Source: Gemmatimonadota bacterium (GTDB lineage Bacteria; Gemmatimonadota; Gemmatimonadetes; Gemmatimonadales; Gemmatimonadaceae). Taken from it: a stretch of 64,000 bases of DNA. The stretch covers positions 1 to 64,000 of the forward strand of contig JAJPIM010000044.1 in assembly GCA_021324775.1 (NCBI GenBank), read 5' to 3'. The position numbers and the translations under genes were made by a program. Shown here one piece after another: positions 15,900 to 24,032 of the stretch (positions are counted from its first letter, which is position 1; the number at the start of each line of letters is the position of its first letter). Below the pieces are notes generated by a model. It was not told where the DNA came from. It ran no database searches and saw only the letters and a list, made by a program, of their open reading frames with translations.

Positions 15900-17165
15900 A
15901 TGGCGCCCCCGCGCTTTCGCACGCGCCTCTTCGTCACGCTGTCGCTCTTCGCGGTCGTGCCATCGGCCGTGTTGACGCTGCTCTGGGCTACCACCCTGAG
16001 CACGGCACTGCCGCTCCTGAGCGGGAGCGCCGCGTGGGAACGAGTCGCCGCCACCGGTGAGCGAGCGATCGCGGCCGCACGCTCTGAGCCCCTGAGCCCC
16101 GCGGCCCGCGCCGCGATGGCCGCCCACGAACAGGAGTTGACCGTTTCGGTCACCGATGCCCACCGGTACCGGTACATGGCGGTCCGCGCCGTCCCCATCG
16201 TGCTCGCCGTCGCTGGCGGCGCGCTGATCGTACTGGCCGTTGTCGCCTCTCGCGTAGCGGGCCACCTCGCGCGGCAGCTCAGCCGGCCGCTCGACGAACT
16301 GGTCGGATGGACGGACCGCATCGCACGCGCCCTACCGCTCCCCGCCGGTCCGCCCACCCGCGGCGCCCCCGAGTTCGCCGTGCTGCGGAACGGCATGCGA
16401 GTCATGGCCGCGGATCTCGACACCGGACGAGCCCGCGCGCTCGAAGCCGAGCGGCTCCGCGCGTTCCGGGAGACCGCGCGACAGGTCGCGCATGAGTTGA
16501 AAAACCCGCTGACACCCATACGCCTCGCGGTGGCCCGCCTGCAACGCGATGCCTCGCCCGCACTCGCCGATACCGTGGACGTCCTCGCGACTGAATCCGC
16601 CCGGCTCGAAGCGATGGCGCACAGCTTCTCGCAGTTCGGACGACTGCCCGAAGGTCCGCCCGCCGATGTCGACCTGGGCGAGCTCGCTCGCTACACGGCC
16701 AAGGCTGCGGTCCCGTCGCACATCCCCGTCATCGTCGACATCGATGCTGCAACGCCGCTCGTCCGCGGCCACTACGACGCGCTCGCACGCGCCCTCTCCA
16801 ACATCCTCCTCAACGCCGCTGATGCCTGCGCGGGCCGCAACGGTGCCACCATCACGCTCCGCGTCGCGCCGGTCGCCGACGTACGCCGGGATGGCGGCCC
16901 CCACCTGCCGGTCCCGGGAGCCGAGATCCTCGTCCGCGACTCCGGATCGGGGATCGCACCGGAGCACCTCGCGCATGTCTGGGAGCCGTACGTCACCCAC
17001 AAGGCCGGCGGCACGGGACTCGGGATGGCCATCGCGAGGCAGACGGTCGAGGCCCACGACGGCACGGTCGAGCTGCACAGCATCGCCGGCCAGGGTACCG
17101 AGGTCCGCTTCACACTGCCGGTCTCGGGCACCTCCGGACCACCCGCTAACGGAGCAGGTCGTTGA
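15900..17165 (+). CDS. NtrY-like sensor histidine kinase
   Basis: A 421-aa two-component kinase. The frame is open from 15747, but the ATG at 15900 gives a proper N-terminal membrane helix (about residues 10-36). A periplasmic part follows, then a second helix (about 95-120), a HAMP-type linker, and the dimerisation box RQVAHELKNPLTPIRLAVA with the phospho-accepting His. The ATPase domain has NILLNAADAC, VRDSGSGI and GGTGLGMAIARQTVEAHDG. The HELKNPLTPI form is typical of NtrY relatives. Its TGA overlaps the ATG of the response regulator, so the two form a kinase-regulator pair. Confidence 0.93.
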   Translation: MAPPRFRTRLFVTLSLFAVVPSAVLTLLWATTLSTALPLLSGSAAWERVAATGERAIAAARSEPLSPAARAAMAAHEQELTVSVTDAHRYRYMAVRAVPIVLAVAGGALIVLAVVASRVAGHLARQLSRPLDELVGWTDRIARALPLPAGPPTRGAPEFAVLRNGMRVMAADLDTGRARALEAERLRAFRETARQVAHELKNPLTPIRLAVARLQRDASPALADTVDVLATESARLEAMAHSFSQFGRLPEGPPADVDLGELARYTAKAAVPSHIPVIVDIDAATPLVRGHYDALARALSNILLNAADACAGRNGATITLRVAPVADVRRDGGPHLPVPGAEILVRDSGSGIAPEHLAHVWEPYVTHKAGGTGLGMAIARQTVEAHDGTVELHSIAGQGTEVRFTLPVSGTSGPPANGAGR

Positions 17166-20038
17166 TGGCGTCCGTTCTTATCGTTGACGACGAGCCGAAT
17201 ATCCGCCGGATGCTCGCCGCGCTCTTGGCCGGCGAAGGCTATGAGGTCCGCGACGCCCCCGACGGCGAGTCGGGCGTCGCCGCCGCGGCAGAGGTCCCGC
17301 CGGACGCGGTTCTCCTGGACCTCATGATGCCGGGTCGCCTCGACGGCCTCGCCACGCTGGCCCGGCTCCGTGACCGCGACCCGGAACTCCCGGTGATCAT
17401 GATGAGCGGACGCGCGGGATTGAGCGATGCGGTCCGCGCCACCAAGCTCGGCGCCTTCAACTTCCTCGAGAAGCCGCTGTCGCCGGAGTCGGTACTCCTC
17501 GCGCTGATCACGGCGCTCGACCTCCGCCAGGCGAGAAAGGCCGCACGTGCGCTCCGCGAAGAGTTGGGGCTCACCGGGCAGATGGTCGGCGCCAGCGCGC
17601 CGATGCGCTCAGTCGCCGAGCTCATTGCACGCGTCGCGCCGAGCGATGCGCGCGTGCTCATCAACGGGGAATCCGGCACCGGCAAGGAATTGGTCGCCGC
17701 CGCGATCCACGAAGCGAGCCCACGCCGCGACCGGCCGTTCGTGCGCGTGAATTGCGCCGCCATCCCGCGCGATCTTGTCGAGAGCGAGATGTTCGGCCAC
17801 GAGCGCGGCTCCTTCACCGGCGCGACCGCTCGGCGCATCGGTCGCTTCGAGATGGCCCACACGGGCACCCTGCTGCTCGACGAAGTCGGCGACCTGGGTG
17901 CCGAGGCGCAGGCCAAGCTGCTGCGCGCCATCGAGGCGAATGAGATCGAGCGCATCGGCGGCGCCAAGCCGATTCGCATCGATGTCCGCATCATCGCCGC
18001 CACCAACAAGGATCTCCCGCGCGCGGTCAGCGAGGGCGCGTTTCGCGAGGACCTGTACTTCCGCCTCAACGTGATCCCCCTCGCCCTCCCCCCGCTCCGA
18101 GACCGCGCGGAGGACATCCCCGCCCTCATCCACCACTTCACGGCCCTGCAGCGCGCTCGCACGGGCCGCGCGCTCGTCGCGTGGTCGCCTGACGCCATCT
18201 CGCTCATGGCGGCCTACCGGTGGCCAGGCAATGTCCGCGAGCTCGCCAACATCGTCGAGCGCCTCGCGATCCTGCACGCCGGTGAGGTCATCACCCCCCG
18301 GCACGTGCACACGGTCCTCCCGATCGATCGCGACACCCCCGCGGCGCCACTCGCCGCGGTCACCCTCCCCGCCGACGGCCGCCGCCGGCAAACGCCCGAA
18401 GCCGGAGCCCCGGAGATACCCCAGGCATACGCGCCGCCCGCACCCCTCGCAGGCGCGCTCGATGCCTACGAGCGTGAGCTCATCACGCGCGCGCTCGCGG
18501 CGGCCGACGGCAATGTCACGGAAGCAGCACGACGGCTCGAAACCGACCGGCCCAATCTGTACCGGCGGATGCGCCGGCTGGGAATCGCATTGGGCACCCT
18601 CCTGGCGTGCGTGGCCGCGGCGGCCCTCACGACACTGATCCCCGCCAGGGCATGGGCGCAGGACACGACGGCGCACCCGCCGGGCGCCGCCGATACGGGA
18701 GCCGCCAGACCGGGCGCCGATTCCGCACGTGATCAGCCGGATACCATCCCGGCGCCGTCGGACAACTGGTGGCAGCGATGGCTCCTCGGCCAGCGGCCAC
18801 CGAATTACGTGGGATTCGGAGTGTCGTCGGCGCACACGTACAATCGCGTCGAAGGATTCCCGATCTACCTCGGGCCGACCGCGCGGCGCGTCTTCCCATG
18901 GGGCGCGATCTCCGGCGATGCCGACGGCATCGTGCGGATCTCCGACAAGCTGCGCTGGGACGAGGACCACATCGGCTATGCCGCCCGCGCCGATCTGCGG
19001 ATCGGACCGGAGAACGGGCAGTCGCTGACGCTGGGCGGCCGGTTGTACGACGTCATCACCCCCGTGGAGTCGTGGGGACTCAACGATGCCGAGGTCGGAC
19101 TCTCCTCGTTCTTCCTGCACCGGGACTATCGCGACTACTTCGCGCGGCACGGTGTCACCACCTACGCCGCGCTGCGCGCGAGCGACCTGCTTCGGTTCAC
19201 GCTGTCGTACGCGGACGAGCGGTGGGCGACTCGCCCGGTGCGCGACCCGTTCACGCTGTTCGACAACACCGCCACGTGGCGGGCGAATCCGCAGGTCGAT
19301 GATGGTCTCTTCCGCCTCGTGACCGCACACGCGGAGTTCGATTCGCGCAACGATCCGAACGATCCGTGGTCTGGGTGGTACGGCACCGCCGACGTCGAGC
19401 ACGGCGATGGCAATGTCGGCACCTTCGGACCGCGGACGGACGGCGAAACGCTGTCGGTGCCCCCGGGCGGTATCAGTCCGGTGCAATACTGGAGGGGATT
19501 CTTCGACGCCCGCCGGTACAATCGCGTCGGCCCGGATGAGCAGCTCAATGTCCGCCTCGTGCTCGCCGGTTGGCTCGGTGGGGATCAGCTGCCCCTCGAA
19601 CGCCGCCTGTCCCTCGGCGGCGCGGGTACGATGCCGGGCTTCGATTTCCGGAGTACCGGCACCGGCCCCGACGTCGCCGCCTGTTCAGCTTCCCGCGAGC
19701 CGCCGCCGGGCAACCCCGCGCAATGCGACCGCCTCGCGATGGTGCAGGCCGAGTTTCGCCACGACATCAGGGTCGGGCTCGCGGACTTCATCCGCGGCGT
19801 GCCGCGCGATGGCGCGTGGATCCTCTTCGCCGACGCGGGACGCGGTTGGCTGGTCGGACCGCACGACGGTACGCTCCAGTATCCGTCGGACGCCCTCCCG
19901 GGATTGGGCACCTCGCTGGCGGATGCGGGCGCCGGCATCACGCTCGGTCCGTTCGGCGTGTACGTCGCGCAGGCCATCTCGCCGTGGAATTACGGTCACG
20001 GCCCGAAGCTCGCGATTCGCCTGCAGCAGCGGTTCTGA
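17165..20038 (+). CDS. NtrC-type response regulator in frame with an outer-membrane beta-barrel (957-codon frame)
   Basis: Residues 1-120 are a receiver domain (acidic pair Asp8/Asp9, phospho-acceptor Asp52, Lys103). Residues about 140-380 are a sigma-54-interacting AAA+ domain: Walker A GESGTGKE (168-175), GSFTGA (215-220, the sigma-54 contact loop, Ser for the usual Ala), Walker B TLLLDEVGDL. Residues about 430-474 are a Fis-type helix-turn-helix. Such regulators normally end here. In this frame there is no stop: the reading goes straight into a signal-peptide-like stretch and a roughly 450-residue barrel ending in QQRF. Either this is a genuine fusion, a second protein starts inside (see 18569), or a stop was lost by mutation or sequencing error. 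The start is the ATG overlapping the kinase stop. Confidence 0.85.
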   Translation: MASVLIVDDEPNIRRMLAALLAGEGYEVRDAPDGESGVAAAAEVPPDAVLLDLMMPGRLDGLATLARLRDRDPELPVIMMSGRAGLSDAVRATKLGAFNFLEKPLSPESVLLALITALDLRQARKAARALREELGLTGQMVGASAPMRSVAELIARVAPSDARVLINGESGTGKELVAAAIHEASPRRDRPFVRVNCAAIPRDLVESEMFGHERGSFTGATARRIGRFEMAHTGTLLLDEVGDLGAEAQAKLLRAIEANEIERIGGAKPIRIDVRIIAATNKDLPRAVSEGAFREDLYFRLNVIPLALPPLRDRAEDIPALIHHFTALQRARTGRALVAWSPDAISLMAAYRWPGNVRELANIVERLAILHAGEVITPRHVHTVLPIDRDTPAAPLAAVTLPADGRRRQTPEAGAPEIPQAYAPPAPLAGALDAYERELITRALAAADGNVTEAARRLETDRPNLYRRMRRLGIALGTLLACVAAAALTTLIPARAWAQDTTAHPPGAADTGAARPGADSARDQPDTIPAPSDNWWQRWLLGQRPPNYVGFGVSSAHTYNRVEGFPIYLGPTARRVFPWGAISGDADGIVRISDKLRWDEDHIGYAARADLRIGPENGQSLTLGGRLYDVITPVESWGLNDAEVGLSSFFLHRDYRDYFARHGVTTYAALRASDLLRFTLSYADERWATRPVRDPFTLFDNTATWRANPQVDDGLFRLVTAHAEFDSRNDPNDPWSGWYGTADVEHGDGNVGTFGPRTDGETLSVPPGGISPVQYWRGFFDARRYNRVGPDEQLNVRLVLAGWLGGDQLPLERRLSLGGAGTMPGFDFRSTGTGPDVAACSASREPPPGNPAQCDRLAMVQAEFRHDIRVGLADFIRGVPRDGAWILFADAGRGWLVGPHDGTLQYPSDALPGLGTSLADAGAGITLGPFGVYVAQAISPWNYGHGPKLAIRLQQRF
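18569..20038 (+). CDS. Possible internal gene: secreted Omp85/BamA-like beta-barrel, same frame
   Basis: Read from the ATG at 18569 (codon 469 of the long frame) the product is 489 aa. It starts with a textbook signal peptide: basic MRR, hydrophobic LGIALGTLLACVAAAALTT, and an ALA-type site at about residues 27-31 (ARAWAQ). A Pro/Asp/Ala linker follows, then a beta-rich domain with FFDARRYNRVGPDEQLNVRL, GGAGTMPGFDFR and a terminal Phe, which resemble the surface-antigen/Omp85 barrel family. Other in-frame starts are TTG 18590 and GTG 18611. The upstream bases CCGGCGG give only a weak ribosome-binding site. If used, this start yields an outer-membrane protein separate from the regulator. Confidence 0.55.
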   Translation: MRRLGIALGTLLACVAAAALTTLIPARAWAQDTTAHPPGAADTGAARPGADSARDQPDTIPAPSDNWWQRWLLGQRPPNYVGFGVSSAHTYNRVEGFPIYLGPTARRVFPWGAISGDADGIVRISDKLRWDEDHIGYAARADLRIGPENGQSLTLGGRLYDVITPVESWGLNDAEVGLSSFFLHRDYRDYFARHGVTTYAALRASDLLRFTLSYADERWATRPVRDPFTLFDNTATWRANPQVDDGLFRLVTAHAEFDSRNDPNDPWSGWYGTADVEHGDGNVGTFGPRTDGETLSVPPGGISPVQYWRGFFDARRYNRVGPDEQLNVRLVLAGWLGGDQLPLERRLSLGGAGTMPGFDFRSTGTGPDVAACSASREPPPGNPAQCDRLAMVQAEFRHDIRVGLADFIRGVPRDGAWILFADAGRGWLVGPHDGTLQYPSDALPGLGTSLADAGAGITLGPFGVYVAQAISPWNYGHGPKLAIRLQQRF

Positions 20039-20041
20039 GCG

Positions 20042-20722
20042 GTGCGCACGACCCTGGCGGCCCTCATCGGCATGGCACTCGCCGGCACCGCCGCTCGAAC
20101 GGCCGCCAGCCAGGGCACGCCGCGCCTTGCGATCGATCTGCCACCCGCCGCCGCCGATCCCACACCCGGCCAACCAGGCGCCGCGCCGGGCACCGGCCCG
20201 GCCGTCCGCGCGCTCGACGTCCTGTCGGAGGGCCAGACCCGCGACTTGATGCGCAATGGATTCCCCGCGCGCCTGCACTTTCGCGTCGAGCTGTGGCACG
20301 CGGGCGGTATTTTCAACGCCCTCGACGGCACGCGCGAGTGGGACGTCATTGCCCGCTACGATCCGCTGGACAAGCAGTACCGTGCCGCGAGGCTCGCCGG
20401 CCAGACGGTCACGGTCCTCGGCGAGTTTCCACAGTTCCCGGCGCTCGCCGCCGCCATCGGGGCGCCATACACTGTCCCGCTGGTCCCCGGACGTGGCGGT
20501 GGCAAGTACTACTACAACGCGGTCGTCGATGTGGAGATGCTCTCGCTCAACGATCTCGACGAGGTCGAGCGATGGCTCCGCGGCGAGCTGACGCCAGCCG
20601 TTCGCGGCCAGCGGAACCCCGGTGGCGTTCTGGGACGCGGGCTACGAACGCTGTTCGTGCGCCTGCTGGGAGCTGAGCGGCGGCACTACGAGGTGCGGTC
20701 GAAGACGTTCAGGGTCCACTGA
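20042..20722 (+). CDS. DUF4390 domain protein
   Basis: A 226-aa exported protein with an N-terminal signal peptide (about 22 residues, ending in ASQ), a Pro/Ala/Gly-rich linker, and a C-terminal domain with FPARLHFRVELWHAGG and WDVIARYDPLDKQY stretches typical of DUF4390. In several bacteria this family sits beside NtrY/NtrX-like two-component genes, as here. The start is a GTG 3 bp after the barrel stop, so it belongs to the same operon. Function is unknown; a periplasmic partner of the kinase or of the barrel is an inference from context. Confidence 0.8.
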   Translation: MRTTLAALIGMALAGTAARTAASQGTPRLAIDLPPAAADPTPGQPGAAPGTGPAVRALDVLSEGQTRDLMRNGFPARLHFRVELWHAGGIFNALDGTREWDVIARYDPLDKQYRAARLAGQTVTVLGEFPQFPALAAAIGAPYTVPLVPGRGGGKYYYNAVVDVEMLSLNDLDEVERWLRGELTPAVRGQRNPGGVLGRGLRTLFVRLLGAERRHYEVRSKTFRVH

Positions 20723-20764
20723 CGCGGCAGTGCGGGCCCCGGTGCCGCCCGCGATGCGGTGCCG

Positions 20765-21376
20765 TTACCTGATCGTGGCGATGGCGGTGCCGCTCCGAGC
20801 CGCCGCCCGGTGCTCCAGCTCTTCGAGGTGGTGCAAGGTATCCGCCCCGTAGAACAGCTTGATGTAGCGGGCCTGCGTGGGGGTCAGGCGGCGCACCGCC
20901 CAGCTCAGATGCACGAAGTGCGGCTCGACCGGCGGCGTGATCGGATGCATGCCGATCTCCTCCGGCAGGCGATTCGCCTTCCGCGTGTTGCACGGCGCGC
21001 ACGCGGTCACCACGTTCGACCAGTCGTTGGTGCCGCCGCGAGAGAGCGGCACCAGATGGTCACGCGTGAGTCCCTCGCGTGGCTTGAGATCCGCGACACC
21101 GCGGCCGCAGTACTGGCAGCGGTAGCGGTCGCGCGCGAAGAGGAAGGTGTTGGTCACCTGGCGCCGGAAGCGCCGCGGCACGTGGATGAACCGCGTGAGA
21201 CGGATCACGATCGGCCGCGGTAGCGTCAGACGCTCCGAGCGAATCACGCGATCGGCGTCCGACTCCACCACCTCCGCCTTGCCGTCGATGACCAGGCGCA
21301 ACGCGCGCCGCATCGGCACCATTGTCAGCGGCTCGAAGGATGCGTTGAGTGCCAGACACCCGGCGATCACACGCAC
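20765..21376 (-). CDS. HNH endonuclease family protein
   Basis: A 203-aa stand-alone HNH protein of the widespread 5-methylcytosine-restriction-like/RRXRR-adjacent type. An N-terminal region starts with LALNASFEPLTMV, as usual in this group. The HNH core has CQYCGR (zinc knuckle), TRDHLVPLSRGGTNDWSN with the catalytic His, and CAPCNTRKANR (second zinc pair). The start is GTG, 16 bp after ilvE on the same strand. It is usually a housekeeping-type gene near metabolic genes and there is no sign of an intron or mobile element here. The substrate is unknown. Confidence 0.88.
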   Translation of the reverse strand: MRVIAGCLALNASFEPLTMVPMRRALRLVIDGKAEVVESDADRVIRSERLTLPRPIVIRLTRFIHVPRRFRRQVTNTFLFARDRYRCQYCGRGVADLKPREGLTRDHLVPLSRGGTNDWSNVVTACAPCNTRKANRLPEEIGMHPITPPVEPHFVHLSWAVRRLTPTQARYIKLFYGADTLHHLEELEHRAAARSGTAIATIR

Positions 21377-21392
21377 CTCTGCCGCGCGTGGA

Positions 21393-22334
21393 TCATCTCG
21401 AGGCGACAGCGGGCTCGGGAACTGCCGTCAGCCAGCCGCGCTCGTCGGGGATTCGCCCCTTCGCGATACCGAGATACCGGTCCTGGACCGCCTTGGTAAT
21501 CGGCCCCGGCACACCGTCGCCGACCTGAATCCGATCCACGGACCGGATCGGCGTGATCTCCGCGGCGGTGCCGCTGAAGAACACCTCGTCGGCCATGTAC
21601 AGGAACTCCCGCGGGAGCGCCTGCTCGCGCACCTCGTACCCGAGATCGTGAAGCAGCCGGATCACCGTGTCGCGCGTAATGCCGCCGAGAATCGCCGCCG
21701 CCAGAGGCGGGGTATACACGACGCCCTCGCGCGCGATGAACACGTTCTCGCCGCTGCCTTCGGAGATCTGGCCGAATGAGTCGAGCATGATCCCCTCGAT
21801 GAAGCCGTTCTGCCGGGCCTCGAGGAGCGAGAGTTGCGAGTTGAGGTAGTTGCCGCCGGCCTTGGCCAACGTCGGGAACGTGTCGGGTGCCGCGCGCCGC
21901 CAACTCGATACACATACATCGACGCCTTTCGCCAGCGCGTCGTCACCGAGGTACCGGCCCCACTGGCGCACGATGATGAAGGTTTCGAGCGCCGGCTCCT
22001 TGTCCTCCGGCATGACCCCCATTCGGTCCCCGGTCCGGATCACGAGCGGCCGGATGTAACACTCATCCAGCTCGTTCACCGCGACCGTCTCGAGGCAGGC
22101 CTGAATCAGCGTGTCCGCCGAATGCCGCAGCGGCATGCGGTAGATGCGCGCCGAGTCGTGCAGCCGCCGGATGTGCTCCGGCAACCGGAACACGGCGCCG
22201 CCCTGCGGCGTCGCGTAGCAACGAATCCCCTCGAAAATGCTGGAGCCGTAATGGACGACGTGGCTGAGCACGTGGATCGTTGCGTCTGGCCAGTCCACGA
22301 ACTGGCCATCGCGCCAAATCTTGGGAGTCGGCAT
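21393..22334 (-). CDS. ilvE: Branched-chain amino acid aminotransferase
   Basis: A PLP fold-type IV transaminase for the last step of valine, leucine and isoleucine synthesis. The 313-aa protein shows VHYGSSIFEGIRCY, the YIRPLVIRTG segment, the GSGENVFIAREGVVYTPPL motif after the active site and FFSGTAAEITPIRSVD. A minus-strand TAGTTT lies 6 nt before the ATG (22341-22346) and overlaps the stop of the upstream gene, so an internal leaderless promoter is possible. It lies 9 bp after the amidohydrolase gene. A D-amino acid transaminase or ADC lyase is less likely given the IRPLVIR segment. Confidence 0.95.
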   Translation of the reverse strand: MPTPKIWRDGQFVDWPDATIHVLSHVVHYGSSIFEGIRCYATPQGGAVFRLPEHIRRLHDSARIYRMPLRHSADTLIQACLETVAVNELDECYIRPLVIRTGDRMGVMPEDKEPALETFIIVRQWGRYLGDDALAKGVDVCVSSWRRAAPDTFPTLAKAGGNYLNSQLSLLEARQNGFIEGIMLDSFGQISEGSGENVFIAREGVVYTPPLAAAILGGITRDTVIRLLHDLGYEVREQALPREFLYMADEVFFSGTAAEITPIRSVDRIQVGDGVPGPITKAVQDRYLGIAKGRIPDERGWLTAVPEPAVASR

Positions 22335-22343
22335 CGTGCAAAA

Positions 22344-23711
22344 CTAACGCGCTGGCAAGCTGTGGCGCCACGCCACGAGCGCCGCCGCGGAGTCGGTCAC
22401 CCGGCCCGCGAGCATGGGGTCGAGTCCCAGCACCGCGCCGTCCCGGACTCGCGGCTGCCCCGCCACGGTGACCAGGACCGCCGGCGTCCCCGCGATGGCC
22501 AGGGCGGCCGCCTCCGGCCCGAGCGTCGCGGCACGCACCGGGTCGAGCCGGAAGGCCGCGAGATCCGCGTCTTTGCCCACCTCGATCGATCCTACTCTCT
22601 CGTCGAGTCCGAGCGCCCGGGCGCCCCCCATCGTCGCCAGCGCGAGCGCCTCCGCCGTGGACAGCACGTCGGGACGCTGCAGCCGCGCGCTTTGCATCAG
22701 GCTCGCGAGCCGCGCTTCCCCCAGGATGTCCATCTGGTCGTTGCTCGCCGCCGAATCGGAGCCGAGTCCGACGACCGCGCCGGCATCGAGCAACTCTCGC
22801 ACCGGTGCGATGCCGTGCCCCAGGACCGCGTTAGAGGCGGGACAGTGCGCGACCGGACACCCGTAGTGCGCGATGAAGTCCACGTCCGATTCGTCGAGCT
22901 TCACGCAGTGGATGAGCAGCGGCCGCGCGAGCACCACGCCCAGCTCCACGAGCAGATGGACGGGCGAATGGGACCGCCGCTCGACCGGGAGCCCGCGCGC
23001 CCGCAGCCCCTCCGCGAACGGCCCCTCGGCCTCGCGAAGAAACGCCGTCTCGGCGTCGCTCTCGGCGAGATGGATCGCGACCGGCAGCCCGGCGCCGGCC
23101 GCGTACGCCGCTGCGTCGATCATGAGGTCTTCGTGCACGGTGTAAACGGCGTGCGGCGACACGCCGAGGTGCACCAGATCGGTCTCGAATGGGCGGAGTG
23201 CCTCCACATCACGACGGAGCTGAGCCATCGCTTCCGCGCGCTGCGCGGCGGCCGGGCCGAACACTTCCTGGTACATGATCCCGCGCACGCCCATGTCGCG
23301 CATTGCGCCCAGCACCACGCCCGACGCCGATGTGTCCGCGTATGTCGTGATACCCGCCAGCAACCCCTCGGCGACCCCCAGACACGCCGCATCGCGCATC
23401 GCGGCCGGCGTGAGCACCGCCGCGCGTGCCGCGGTCAGTGTCCGGATCCAGCTCACGAAATCGAGTCCCGTGAGCAGGCCGCGCATGGCGGTCAGCTCGA
23501 GATGGGTGTGTGCGTTGACGAGTCCCGGCAGGAGCACCGCGTCGCCCAGCTCGATGTCCTCGCCCGGCGGTGCGTCGCGCCGCGGACCCACGTACGTGAT
23601 ACGGGCGCCGGCGACCGAGACCGTCGCGCCGGCGAGCGGGGGACGCGTCACCGGTACCACCCAGCGCGCGTGGTAGTTGGTCTGTGTGTTGGTCACGGAC
23701 GCCGCACGCAC
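22344..23711 (-). CDS. Amidohydrolase (MtaD/SsnA-like deaminase)
   Basis: A 455-aa metal-dependent hydrolase. The barrel metal ligands are visible: VNAHTHLELTAMRGLL (HxH), HLAESDAET (third His, after strand 5), HCVKLDESD (fourth) and GLGSDSAASNDQMD (Asp). The family deaminates S-adenosylhomocysteine, methylthioadenosine, or aminodeoxyfutalosine (menaquinone synthesis). The sequence alone does not decide among these, and no other futalosine-pathway gene is in the window. The start is GTG, with a second GTG 5 codons later. It sits 4 bp after the DUF427 gene in the PBP1A-to-HNH operon. Confidence 0.88.
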   Translation of the reverse strand: MRAASVTNTQTNYHARWVVPVTRPPLAGATVSVAGARITYVGPRRDAPPGEDIELGDAVLLPGLVNAHTHLELTAMRGLLTGLDFVSWIRTLTAARAAVLTPAAMRDAACLGVAEGLLAGITTYADTSASGVVLGAMRDMGVRGIMYQEVFGPAAAQRAEAMAQLRRDVEALRPFETDLVHLGVSPHAVYTVHEDLMIDAAAYAAGAGLPVAIHLAESDAETAFLREAEGPFAEGLRARGLPVERRSHSPVHLLVELGVVLARPLLIHCVKLDESDVDFIAHYGCPVAHCPASNAVLGHGIAPVRELLDAGAVVGLGSDSAASNDQMDILGEARLASLMQSARLQRPDVLSTAEALALATMGGARALGLDERVGSIEVGKDADLAAFRLDPVRAATLGPEAAALAIAGTPAVLVTVAGQPRVRDGAVLGLDPMLAGRVTDSAAALVAWRHSLPAR

Positions 23712-23715
23712 GCGG

Positions 23716-24000
23716 TCAGCGCTCGACGGACACTCCGCGCCAGAACGCGACGTGATCTTTGATGTTGGCCGCCGCCGGACTGGGCGCGGGATAGTACCAC
23801 CCGGCGTCGCGATTGGTCTCGCCGTTCACGACCACGTCGTAGTAGCTCGCGATTCCTTTCCACGGACAGGTCGTATGGGTCGCGCTCGATCGTACGAACT
23901 CCCGGCGAACGGCGTCAGCGGGGAAATATGTATTCCCCTCGACCGTCTCGACGCGGTCGCTCTCGGCGATCACCGCGCCCTTCCACAGCGCTCGTGCCAT
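23716..24000 (-). CDS. DUF427 family protein
   Basis: A compact 94-aa single-domain protein matching DUF427: an N-terminal ALWKGAVIAESD, then NTYFPADAV, then the hallmark HTTCPWKGIASYYDV with a conserved Cys and Trp, and a YYPAPSPAA end. An AAGGAG Shine-Dalgarno precedes the ATG. The biochemical role of the family is not established. It is part of the minus-strand operon between the PHP hydrolase and the amidohydrolase. Confidence 0.93.
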   Translation of the reverse strand: MARALWKGAVIAESDRVETVEGNTYFPADAVRREFVRSSATHTTCPWKGIASYYDVVVNGETNRDAGWYYPAPSPAAANIKDHVAFWRGVSVER

Positions 24001-24032
24001 CCGGACACTCCTTGGAGAAAAAAACGAATGCG

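Noticed and set aside
21834-23762. 642-codon + frame over ilvE and the amidohydrolase
   Set aside because: Arg/His-rich shadow of real minus-strand genes.
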